DNA of 37,735 nucleotides from an uncultured Pirellulaceae bacterium (GTDB lineage Bacteria; Planctomycetota; Planctomycetia; Pirellulales; Pirellulaceae). Both the position numbers and the translations under genes were made by a program. The notes beneath the pieces are model-generated. The model was not told the origin of the DNA. It searched no databases and saw only the letters and a list, made by a program, of their open reading frames with translations. Where the stretch lies: assembly GCA_938003615.1 (NCBI GenBank), contig CALKXO010000446.1, positions 1-37,735 of the forward strand, given 5' to 3'. Below are positions 1 to 9,200 of the stretch, piece by piece; positions within the stretch are counted from its first letter, which is position 1, and the number at the start of each line of letters is the position of its first letter.

Positions 1-231
1 CATCATCGGAACGATCAACGGATTGGCTGCCGTCTGGGCCGTTGGAACAGGCCCCTGACCTTCAAAACTTCGAATCGCGCGGCACCCTGTAACTCCGCTG
101 AGTAAAATCCCTAGCAGAAGAAGTGGAATTGCAAAACGAACAGACGAATACTGCCAGCCGCTGGAAAGTTGTTTGCGCGATGTGACGATGCCTTTGCTCC
201 CGTAGAATGGTCGGCGGGAGTTTGAAGACAT
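1..231 (-). CDS. Putative lipoprotein, N-terminal part only; runs off the left edge
   Basis: My reverse-complement translation from ATG at 231 is open for 77 codons: MSSNSRRPFYGSKGIVTSRKQLSSGWQYSSVRFAIPLLLLGILLSGVTGCRAIRSFEGQ... It has a hydrophobic stretch followed by a Cys (lipobox-like GVTGC). Not in the ORF track because no stop lies within the window. Confidence 0.6.
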   Translation of the reverse strand, partial: MSSNSRRPFYGSKGIVTSRKQLSSGWQYSSVRFAIPLLLLGILLSGVTGCRAIRSFEGQGPVPTAQTAANPLIVPMM

Positions 232-446
232 CCGGACTTCAGGACAAGACCGGCCATGCTAGCAAACGGAGCTTAGCCATTCGCATTGGCTAACTTGATC
301 TTTCCGATGTGCATTTCGTAGACTGCTCCACTGAACCCAACTTTTTCCTGCAATGACGCCTTCAATCTTGGGGGATTTATTCAGAAGTATTGAGACTCGT
401 GCGCGTCGGCTATTTGTGTTAGCGCGAGTTTGGCGACCAAAAACGA

Positions 447-474
447 AAAAAGCGTCCCTCGCGGGACGCTTTTC
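447..474 (-). terminator. Rho-independent terminator of the sigma factor gene
   Basis: agcgtccc (451-458), loop tcgc, gggacgct (463-470) is a perfect 8-bp GC-rich stem. On the minus strand it is followed by a T-rich tract (ttttttcgttttt). It sits just 3' of the CDS ending at 498. Confidence 0.8.
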
Positions 475-497
475 TTCAGCCACAGGTTCAGCACTAG

Positions 498-2186
498 CTA
501 GTTATCTGAATCCAGCAAGTCGGCGAAATCAATTTTCTCCTGTTGAGCGGCTTGGCGAAGCTTGACCAAGGCCCGCGCTTCAATTTGGCGAATACGCTCT
601 TTGGTCACGCCAAGCTGAGCCCCGACTTCCTTAAGCGTTTGGGGTTCTTGGTTGTAATCGAGCCCAAAGCGGCTGATAATGATCTTCTGCTCGCGGTCGT
701 CCAGGTTATCCAGAATCTGGCTTACTTGACGCTCACGTAGCTGCTGAGCCGACTCCAGCATGTGCTGGTCGGTACGCTGATCTTCTTTGGAGAGGAACAA
801 TTCCTCCGAAGTTGGGCGGAAACGATCCTTCTGACGAAATTCGCTTGGGATAGTCCGCGCGAAGTTCTTCATGATCGCCCAGCTGGCGTAAGTGCTAAAC
901 TTATTGCCTCGGGCGTAGTCGAATTTTTCAACCGCACGAATCAGTGACATGTTTCCGTCGCTGACCAGTTGGAAAAAGTCTTCGCTGGCCATGACGTGCC
1001 GTTTGGCGATCGAGACGACAAGTCTGAGGTTGGACTGCACGATCTGGTTTTTGACTTTCACAGCCTGATCATAGAGGGCCTCAATTTTATCCATGTCGGC
1101 CGCACGTGCACGCGAGCTTTCCATGTTGTCCCGAAGCTTGGTTGCCTGATACTTAAGAAAGTTGTACTTGCGAAATAGGTACTGTTCTTGTTCACGATTC
1201 AACAGCGCCACCTCATACAGGGAGGCCAAGTAACGTGGCAGCCCGGCAGGAGCTTTCGTTTTACGACGCTTAGTTTCCGACTCTGGCATTGCAGCGTGGA
1301 CGATTTTCTTCTCCGCTGACTTGCGACGAAATTCATCATTGTCCATAAAGTCCAGCGGCAGGTCCATGATCAATTGCGCCCGCACCTCGTTAACAACTCG
1401 GTAGATCGTGGTTTTCGTGCGGCAGTACCGTGAGGCGATCGCTTCGGCCGATTTTCCGGCAACGAATTCTGCATAGATGCGTTCCTTCATCTCCAAATTG
1501 AGCGGGCCAGTTTGGTCCGGAAACACCGCAATTTGTGGATTGTCACTATCAAATTGCTTGATGGTGTAACGAATCGTTTCGACGCTGCGAGACATGTTCT
1601 TAGCAATGCGGCGAGTCACCTCGGCAGGGCATCCGCCAGCACGTGACAGACGACGAGCGCGATCGATGATCTCGATACGATCTTCGTTTGTTAGTTGGCT
1701 GAAACGCTCACCGCGCTGTACCTTCTCGCGGTTGGTTTTTGAGAATTGATCAACACTAGTGTGGAGAAATCCGACACGCTTGCGGCCACCATCAAATATG
1801 AATTTGCGACTTACCAAGCCTTGCTGTCGCCAGCGCGAAATGGTCTTCGTGGAAACATTGAATCGCTTGCTAAGTTCGTCAACGGTGAACACCGGTTGGC
1901 CGAACTCATCGGCCTTCAAGTTTGCCGAATCCGATAGATCTTCGATAAAGGCGTGCAAATCGTTCCGCAGATCTCCTCCATCGATCATCACGATCGGGCC
2001 GGGGTCCATACGAAAACCCGTAATGCGGAAGCAGACGAATTCAAAGTTGTAGGTTTTCTCGATTTGGATCTCACGCAGCAACTGCTCCGCGTTGTCGATC
2101 TGTTGGATCTTTTTCTCACGTGGCGCGAAACGTACCTGTTGGTCACGTAGCGCGCTGATTGATTCACATTTGTATTGGGTATGCAT
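498..2186 (-). CDS. Sigma-70 family RNA polymerase sigma factor with N-terminal HTH-containing extension
   Basis: C-terminal half has sigma region 2 (NLRLVVSIAKRH...DGNMSLIRAVEKFDYARGNKFSTYASW) and region 4 (LDDREQKIIISRFGL...LKEVGAQLGVTKERIRQIEARALVKLR). N-terminal half has MerR/excisionase-like HTH (FTVDELSKRFNVSTKTISRWRQQGLVSRKF) and further HTH-like segments. Confidence 0.9.
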   Translation of the reverse strand: MHTQYKCESISALRDQQVRFAPREKKIQQIDNAEQLLREIQIEKTYNFEFVCFRITGFRMDPGPIVMIDGGDLRNDLHAFIEDLSDSANLKADEFGQPVFTVDELSKRFNVSTKTISRWRQQGLVSRKFIFDGGRKRVGFLHTSVDQFSKTNREKVQRGERFSQLTNEDRIEIIDRARRLSRAGGCPAEVTRRIAKNMSRSVETIRYTIKQFDSDNPQIAVFPDQTGPLNLEMKERIYAEFVAGKSAEAIASRYCRTKTTIYRVVNEVRAQLIMDLPLDFMDNDEFRRKSAEKKIVHAAMPESETKRRKTKAPAGLPRYLASLYEVALLNREQEQYLFRKYNFLKYQATKLRDNMESSRARAADMDKIEALYDQAVKVKNQIVQSNLRLVVSIAKRHVMASEDFFQLVSDGNMSLIRAVEKFDYARGNKFSTYASWAIMKNFARTIPSEFRQKDRFRPTSEELFLSKEDQRTDQHMLESAQQLRERQVSQILDNLDDREQKIIISRFGLDYNQEPQTLKEVGAQLGVTKERIRQIEARALVKLRQAAQQEKIDFADLLDSDN

Positions 2187-2969
2187 TGGGTCCAGCCTCT
2201 CTGTTCATCTTGGGTTCAGACGACAACCTATCTTTTGACGCCTGGGAGCGAACAATGTTTCGAATCTTTGATCCTCTTGGTCCAAATCAACACTTTTTTG
2301 TGCTTTACTGGATCAGTACGCTTACCTGACATTTAGGTTCGCGATGGAACTGCACTTAGATTCTGTCCTTATTTAAACTTACCCTTCAAAACCTGACGTT
2401 GGCCAAGTCGAAAAGTGAAAATCGAACACCTTTCTAACCTTATGGACCGAAAGTCAGTCTCTGGGGAACTATACCAAGTGTCCAGCAAATATCGTTCCAA
2501 CCGTACCAATCGTCACCCGATTGTCGAATTTCTTCGGTTTTTAGCCTTTGCTTCTAGACGAGTGTGCCATCTTCAGAATTCCCACCAACCGGTAAATTGG
2601 ACCAGATTTCGGGACGCTTGTCTCAAAATGATACAGGTTCTGGTGCGACTTCGGCGAAATCGAGCTACCGGAAGTTGGCCGGTCTAGATGGTTTCGTAAT
2701 TCTTAAAGTGCTGGAGTCTTTGGGGTTCGGTGGTTGGGAGTTGGAAGCGCTCCAAAGGTTGTTGGAAGTTGACGCCGTTTGCCCATTCTTTGACTGATCA
2801 TTGCTTGGCCTAGCTCTGTTCTCTGCGGTTCGATCTGCTGGCAGTGTGCTTGCACGCCAGATTGATTCAAAAAGGCGTTTGCCCAAGTTTCATTGAAAGA
2901 ATGACGAAGGTCACTTTATCTACTAGGTGCTCCGCTGCGCTGAAACATTCCCACGAATTTGGATCCAAG

Positions 2970-4442
2970 ATGAAGACCGTTTTTGATCGTGACTACTCGT
3001 TTTTCGCAACGTTCAAGCTTGCCATCGTGCTGCTATTGTCGGTTCCGTATGTGTCCGCGCATGCCGCCGGAAACATTGATATCAGCATCAATGAGAATCG
3101 TGGACTACAACAGAGGGTCGATGCAAGATACGAACACGATGGGAAAGTCGTTGTTGACAACGCGGGGCAAGCTGAGCAGAAGGAGAGGCTCAACATGAAA
3201 ACGGTGGCCGATCTTGTCTTCCACCAGCGATTGACCGGCAGTGCAGCAGACCCTCAAGCGATCCGATACTACGACTCTTCTTACGGCAACTTCAACATCG
3301 ACAAGGGCAAGACGAAGGCCACGTTGGAGAAACAGAATCGATTGATCGTCGCGCGCCTGAAGTCCAAGCCTGGCCAGCGGATCCAAATGGCTTCGATACT
3401 AGACCTTCTGAACCAAACCGAATTGAACTTAATCAAAAACCCGGCCGACCCTTTGACCTACGCCGGTTTGTTGACCAAGAAATCAGTTGCCCAAGGAGAC
3501 AAATGGGAGGTTGATAAAAACGCATTGGCTGACTTTTTAGCAGTCGACCGAATCCTGTTTACCGATGCCAAAATGATGCTCAAAACCGCGACGCGCGATA
3601 CAGCGCGAATCTATTTGCTCGGGCAAGTTGATGCGACCGTGGAAGATGTCGGGACGAGTATGAAGGTGAGTGCGGTCTTCGATGTCAATCGCAAACGCAA
3701 ACAAGTTACTCAGGTGAGGCTTAGCATTGACGAGAACCGCGAGGCTGGCCAAGTCGCGCCGGGCTTTGAAGGGAAATCACGAGTCAATGTTCAACTACGC
3801 GCTGACGATCGCTGTGAACACTTAACGACCGCCAATCTCAAGAAGCTAACTAAATCACGACGTATCAAGCAGCGGCTCCAGTGGCTTTCCGAAAAAGGAA
3901 AATTTGCTTTGGAGTACGATCCGCGCTGGAAGATGATTGCGTCGGAGAGCGAAGCGGCAGTACTGCGTTACGTCGACGACGGTGATCTGATGGCTCAGTG
4001 CAATGTTCTCCAACTCCCTGCTCGTCCGGCTAGTAATCCGTTGACGCTGGAGAAATACCGTGAAGAGATCGAGACGATCATTCGTGGCGACAAGACGGCC
4101 AAGCTAGTCGGTGCTTCAAAACTCAAAACGACAACGGGGCTTGACGCGTTTCGCGTTTCCGTCAAGGGCGTTGAAGAAGACGTACCGGTCAAGTGGATCT
4201 ACTACCATGTTGCATCTGAAGATGGCCGCCGCCTGACGTTTATCTTTACGCTTGAGCAGGAAATCGCCGACTTGTTCCAGCCTTCGGATCAGCGTATGGT
4301 CAACGGGTTAAGCTTTTTCGTGCAGCCAGCCCATCCGAACGTCAAAGTTGCTACCAAACGAGTTGCGCAGAAGGATCGTTTGGATCAAGATGCTTCGGCT
4401 AGACGTAAGGACGGTTCCAGACGGGCTGCGAAGAGTCGCTAG
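2970..4442 (+). CDS. Secreted hypothetical protein
   Basis: Long ORF; internal Met at 2970 gives a signal peptide-like N-terminus MKTVFDRDYSFFATFKLAIVLLLSVPYVSAHAAG. No family recognised. Confidence 0.7.
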   Translation: MKTVFDRDYSFFATFKLAIVLLLSVPYVSAHAAGNIDISINENRGLQQRVDARYEHDGKVVVDNAGQAEQKERLNMKTVADLVFHQRLTGSAADPQAIRYYDSSYGNFNIDKGKTKATLEKQNRLIVARLKSKPGQRIQMASILDLLNQTELNLIKNPADPLTYAGLLTKKSVAQGDKWEVDKNALADFLAVDRILFTDAKMMLKTATRDTARIYLLGQVDATVEDVGTSMKVSAVFDVNRKRKQVTQVRLSIDENREAGQVAPGFEGKSRVNVQLRADDRCEHLTTANLKKLTKSRRIKQRLQWLSEKGKFALEYDPRWKMIASESEAAVLRYVDDGDLMAQCNVLQLPARPASNPLTLEKYREEIETIIRGDKTAKLVGASKLKTTTGLDAFRVSVKGVEEDVPVKWIYYHVASEDGRRLTFIFTLEQEIADLFQPSDQRMVNGLSFFVQPAHPNVKVATKRVAQKDRLDQDASARRKDGSRRAAKSR

Positions 4443-4516
4443 AAGTCTCAGCGGTTGAACTTTCTTGTTGCAAATGCCGTAGGGGCACTTGAGAGCATGA
4501 TCGAAAATCGGTTAAC

Positions 4517-4590
4517 CTTTCGCTTTTAAGACACCACGCCTGACCCCGCACAATCGCGTCAAGGATCAGCGCGCCCTCTAAAAGCGAAAG
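4517..4590 (+). promoter_or_regulatory. Inverted repeat in the 5' leader of the first PNP gene; candidate cis-regulatory RNA hairpin
   Basis: ctttcgctttta (4517-4528) and taaaagcgaaag (4579-4590) are perfect 12-bp reverse complements separated by 50 nt; the 3' arm ends 5 nt before ATG 4596. Confidence 0.5.
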
Positions 4591-4595
4591 ACGAC

Positions 4596-5420
4596 ATGCT
4601 CGACCTGTACGATAAAATTCAACAGTCAGTCCAGTTCATCCAGAGCAAATGGGATGTGCGCCCGCACGCGGGAATCATTCTTGGCACTGGATTGGGGCCC
4701 CTTGTTGAGCAAATCGATGTTGCTGTTGCAATCGACTACGAGGACATTCCCAACTTCCCAGTTTCTACCGCTCCCTCTCATAAGGGACGTCTGGTTTGTG
4801 GCACGTTGGCTGGGAAACCGATCGTTGCCATGCAAGGGCGCTTGCATATGTACGAAGGCTATCCCCTAAAAGAAATTACTCTTCCCGTGCGGATCATGAA
4901 TGCACTGGGGGCAGATCTGTTGATGGTCTCTAACGCTTGCGGAGGGCTGAACCCCAACTACACCAACGGCGATATCATGCTGATCGACGATCAGATCAAT
5001 TTAATGGGAGACAATCCGTTGATCGGAATCAACGACGACCGGCTTGGTGTCCGGTTCCCGGATATGTCTCAACCCTTCTGTAGCAGCCTGATCGAACGCG
5101 CTCTTCGCGTCGCTCGTGGCGCGGACATCGTGGCTCACAAAGGTGTCTTTGTTGCGGTCGCAGGACCTAACCTTGAGACGCGTGCCGAGTATCGTTTCTT
5201 GCGTACGATCGGTGCAGACGTGGTCGGGATGTCAACGGTTCCTGAAGTGATCGTGGCAGTACATGAGAAGATGCGTGTGATCGGATTTTCGGTCGTCACC
5301 GACATGTGCCTTCCCGATGCACTTCAGCCCGCCGACGAAGCTGAGATTATTGAAATCGCCAAAGCAGCAGAGCCCAAGCTTACGAAATTGATTATCGGTG
5401 TGCTAGAACAGGAAGCGTAA
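4596..5420 (+). CDS. Purine-nucleoside phosphorylase (trimeric PNP/MTAP superfamily), paralog 1
   Basis: ILGTGLG, AMQGRLHMYEGY, SNACGGLNPNY, GPNLETRAEYRFLRTIGADVVGMSTVPEV motifs. Confidence 0.93.
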   Translation: MLDLYDKIQQSVQFIQSKWDVRPHAGIILGTGLGPLVEQIDVAVAIDYEDIPNFPVSTAPSHKGRLVCGTLAGKPIVAMQGRLHMYEGYPLKEITLPVRIMNALGADLLMVSNACGGLNPNYTNGDIMLIDDQINLMGDNPLIGINDDRLGVRFPDMSQPFCSSLIERALRVARGADIVAHKGVFVAVAGPNLETRAEYRFLRTIGADVVGMSTVPEVIVAVHEKMRVIGFSVVTDMCLPDALQPADEAEIIEIAKAAEPKLTKLIIGVLEQEA

Positions 5421-5428
5421 GCAGACTG

Positions 5429-6244
5429 ATGGGCGATCTGAGAACACAGGCGATTGATGCGCACCGGTTTCTTGTCGGCCAATGGAATACTGCTCCGTCA
5501 GTTGGGATTATTCTGGGAACGGGATCCGGCGAAATTGCTGAAAGCATCGAGGCTGATGTTAAAATTCCCTACGCCGATGTGCCACATCTTCCCACCAGTA
5601 CCGCCATCGGCCACATAGGGCAGTTTGTCTGCGGACGAATGGCGGGAGCCAATGTGATTGCGATGCAGGGACGTTTTCATCTGTATGAGGGCTATGACGT
5701 AGATTTGGCAACGCTACCGGTGCACGTGATGGCAGCGATGGGAGTCCGCCACTTGTTCATCAGTAACGCCGCAGGCGGCGTGAACCCAAATTGGCGCGTC
5801 GGCGACGTGATGATGATCAACAGCCATATTGATTTCATGTATCGCGCTACCCCCGCATTGGGCCAATGCAACGACTCCGGACGTCCCCGTCGTCGCAGTG
5901 ACCAGTATGATCGGGAGATGATTCGGCAGGCCTTTGGCCATGCGCGAAACTCTGACTTTCCGCTGTACCAAGGCGTCTACGCATCGATGCTTGGCCCCAA
6001 TTATGAGACGCGCGCAGAGTATCGTTACCTGAAAAAGATCGGCGCCGACGCGGTAGGCATGTCGACCGTTCCAGAGGTCGCAGTCGCGGCGACTTACGGC
6101 TTGAAAGTGATGGCGATGTCGATCATCACCAATATTGCCAAACCAGATGTGTTAGCAAAGACTTCTGGTGAGGACGTCGTTGATGCCGGCGTCATTGCTG
6201 CTCCTAAGTTGAAGTCGATTGTCGAAAATGCGATTCGACAGTGA
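5429..6244 (+). CDS. Purine-nucleoside phosphorylase (trimeric PNP/MTAP superfamily), paralog 2
   Basis: ILGTGSGEIAESI, AMQGRFHLYEGYD, SNAAGGVNPNW, GPNYETRAEYRYLKKIGADAVGMSTVPEV motifs; 8 bp after paralog 1. Confidence 0.93.
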   Translation: MGDLRTQAIDAHRFLVGQWNTAPSVGIILGTGSGEIAESIEADVKIPYADVPHLPTSTAIGHIGQFVCGRMAGANVIAMQGRFHLYEGYDVDLATLPVHVMAAMGVRHLFISNAAGGVNPNWRVGDVMMINSHIDFMYRATPALGQCNDSGRPRRRSDQYDREMIRQAFGHARNSDFPLYQGVYASMLGPNYETRAEYRYLKKIGADAVGMSTVPEVAVAATYGLKVMAMSIITNIAKPDVLAKTSGEDVVDAGVIAAPKLKSIVENAIRQ

Positions 6245-6260
6245 GCACAAACAGCCAGAG

Positions 6261-6284
6261 TCCGGGTTGTCCGGGTTGTCCGGG
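6261..6284. repeat. 9-bp tandem repeat (tccgggttg), about 2.7 copies
   Basis: tccgggttg tccgggttg tccggg between the convergent stop codons of PNP2 and the kinase gene. Confidence 0.85.
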
Positions 6285-6286
6285 AG

Positions 6287-9200
6287 CTATTTTGCTGTCG
6301 TGGAAATTGTTAGCTCTTCGCACAACTTGACCAGTTGGTTGCGGAGTTTTCTGGTTGAAGTATCTTCGTTCCATTCATTTTCATTATACTTGGCTTCGAA
6401 TAACTGCTGCATCTTCTTGCTGGCAGCAATATCTCCGCTCTTCAGATAGGCCAGCGCTAAATAGCCTTCGATCGTTGGCGCAAGATCAGGATGGCGGTAA
6501 ACGATGTTTTGCAAGCGGTAGGCTTCTTCCAAAGAGACGATGGCTTCGGGAAGTTGATCGCGCAGATATTGAATTTGTCCAAGTCGAGTGAACGACTCAT
6601 AAGAGGGAAAGAAACGGCAGCATTTTCGCGCGTTGGCTAACACCTTATCCAAGTCTTTTTCTTTTACGATATCCTGCGCCATGATAATGCCAGCCTGACT
6701 GAGAAGGTCACTGGCCTCTTCAATCAGAAATGGAAGTTGCTTTCTTGGTCCAATGGCAGAGCGAATGGTGACGTTATCGATACTGCCAGAAAGAAGCTTA
6801 CTTCCGTCAGAGGAGAAAGAAACATGCACCGCCTGCATATTTGGTCGATCGCTTAGCACAATGATTTCCGCGTTGGCATTATCCTGCCGTAACAAGGACT
6901 CGATATCCCAAAACTTGATGCGGCCGTCATCACTAGCGCTGACCAATTGGCTTCCGTCTTTGGAAAAAGTCAGGCCAGCGGTCTGTGATGAATGGGCCTT
7001 GACTTTGTTAACCAACTTTCGTGACGCGGTTTCCCAGAGAATGATTTCACCATGAAAACTGCTGCTGGCAATCCATCGGCCGTCAGGCGAAAAAACTGCT
7101 CGCCAAACTGCATCTTTGTGATCGGTGAAAACATGCAGCGTTTTTCCAGATTTGACATTCCACAACCGCACCGTTCCGTCATCGCTGGCTGTCAGCAGAT
7201 ATTTTCCATTGGGCGAAAATCGAGCAGAGGCCAAGCCAATTTGATGGCCTTTAAATTCTTGCATCAACTTCCATGTTGAGGTGTCCCACTGTTTTGCCCA
7301 ATGCTCCTCGCCAGCGGTAACGATCGAAAGTCCGTCCGGCGCAACCGATACGTCCCAGATATAGTCTCCATGCGCCTCGACGGTGTGTTTGAGGGTGCGC
7401 GTTTCCACGTCCCAAATTCTCAAATTCCCATCGGCGCAACCGGTTGCAAGTGAGCCATCACCGAGAAATGTGAGCGTCAGAACCGCTTCTGGGTGCGCGA
7501 GTTTGGGATTCGTTGGCATTCCAGTCGCGGCGTCGGTCAGCACGACGAACCCGTCTTCTCCCGCTGACGCAACCAAACGCCCATCTGGCGAATCGTCGAT
7601 CACCCAGACCGTACCCTCGTGGGCCTTATGAGTTAGGCGGGAATGCGTTGAAGTATTCCAAATACGAATCGTCTGGTCGTCAGAAGCGGTTAGGATTCTT
7701 TTACCATCGGATGAAAATACGGCCGCATTGAGGCCTCGGTAGTGCCCACGGAAAGTGTACTTACCATTGCCCGTCACATTCCAGACGATTGCCGATTCGT
7801 CAGAAGATGCCGAGACGACCTGGCTTCCATCGGGCGAGAAATCAACACTGTGTACCACGTTTTTGTGCCCGGCAAATGTCTTTGTGTTTTCCCAAGATTT
7901 TACATCCCACAGTTTGACCGTTCGGTCACCTCCAGCTGTCGCTAATTGCTTTCCATCGTGTGAGATGGCAAGTCCACGCGTTCCTAGGCTGTGGGTCTTA
8001 ATGCTTTTTTCGAGCGTATATTTGCCTTCGACCATTCGCCAGAAACAGCAGCGTCCTGACATGTCGCCGCTGGCCAATGTGTCGCCATCGGAGCTCATCG
8101 ACAAGGCAGTGATTTCATGTGAGTGTCCTTCTAATGTTTGAGAAATCGACTGGTCCTTAATCGACAATATGTAAATTTTGGGCGGCTCGATGTTGGCGTA
8201 GTCGCGATCGTCAATTGCGCGAAAGCTGTCCTTGCCCAATAACGCGGCCACCAGCGTATTTCCATCAGGGCCAAATTTGACTGACGCAATGTCTTGTTTG
8301 AATGGAGCAAACTCGACCAGACGCTGCTGCGTTCGGCAATCCAAGATGACCACGCGATTGGACCGATCTGCGTATGCCAGTGTCTTGCCGTCAGGGGCGA
8401 AATCAACACTGGTGACAGATTCATTAGTGGAATGGGAAGCAATCAATTCCCCGTTCTGCACGTCCCAGAATTTTACAGTGTCATCGTTCCCACCGGTTGC
8501 GACCAGTTTATCAGCGCTCGAGACGGCGATCGCCATCACTTGCTGCGCGTGACCAAAAAGCACTTGATCGCTGGAGCTCATTTCGGCCATCAAGTAGCGC
8601 GTGAGCCAATCCTCTTCGGTTTCATCCAGCTGTTTGAGCGTCTTCCAGGCCGACGACACTTCGCCCAGCCGCCACTGGCTCCACGCGGACTGTTTGGCAA
8701 TTGCCGCCAGTCGGCTAGAGAGCTTCTTTTCGGACTGACTTAACCTCTTTTGTGCCTCTTTAGTGCGGATGGTCTCTTGGCGCGCTCGCAACGACTCTGC
8801 GTTGGCTCGATCACGTTCTTCGATGGCCCAGAACAAACCGTAGCTGGTCCCAATGATTCCACCTAAAAGCAGAAATGTTGTTACTGCTATCGAAGCCACT
8901 AGGCCACGGTTGCGTTTGACGAATTTTCTCGCACGGTTGAGCGGTGTTGGGGCCCTTGCGAGGATCGATTCGTCATTGAGAAAACGCTGAATGTCAGCCG
9001 CCAATTCAGACGCCGCTTGGTAGCGATCGTTTCTGTCCTTCTCTAACGCCTTCATGATGATCGAATCGAGATCTCCTGCGATTGCAGAGGCAGCTTTTTC
9101 TGGAGTAAGTTCGAGGGCATCGGCTGCTGCCTGAACCCTTTTTCTATCGGCGGACTCTGACTTAAACCAAACTCCCGGTGAGAGAGGATCCTTTTCGCGC

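Noticed and set aside
2415-2886. Short overlapping ORFs on both strands upstream of the secreted protein gene
   Set aside because: Mutually overlapping, unrecognisable translations; probably non-coding or chance.
7755-8141. ORFs on the plus strand opposite the kinase/WD40 gene (also 8294-8743, 9515-9949, 7383-7631)
   Set aside because: Antisense shadows of a strong coding gene; low-complexity, unrecognisable translations.
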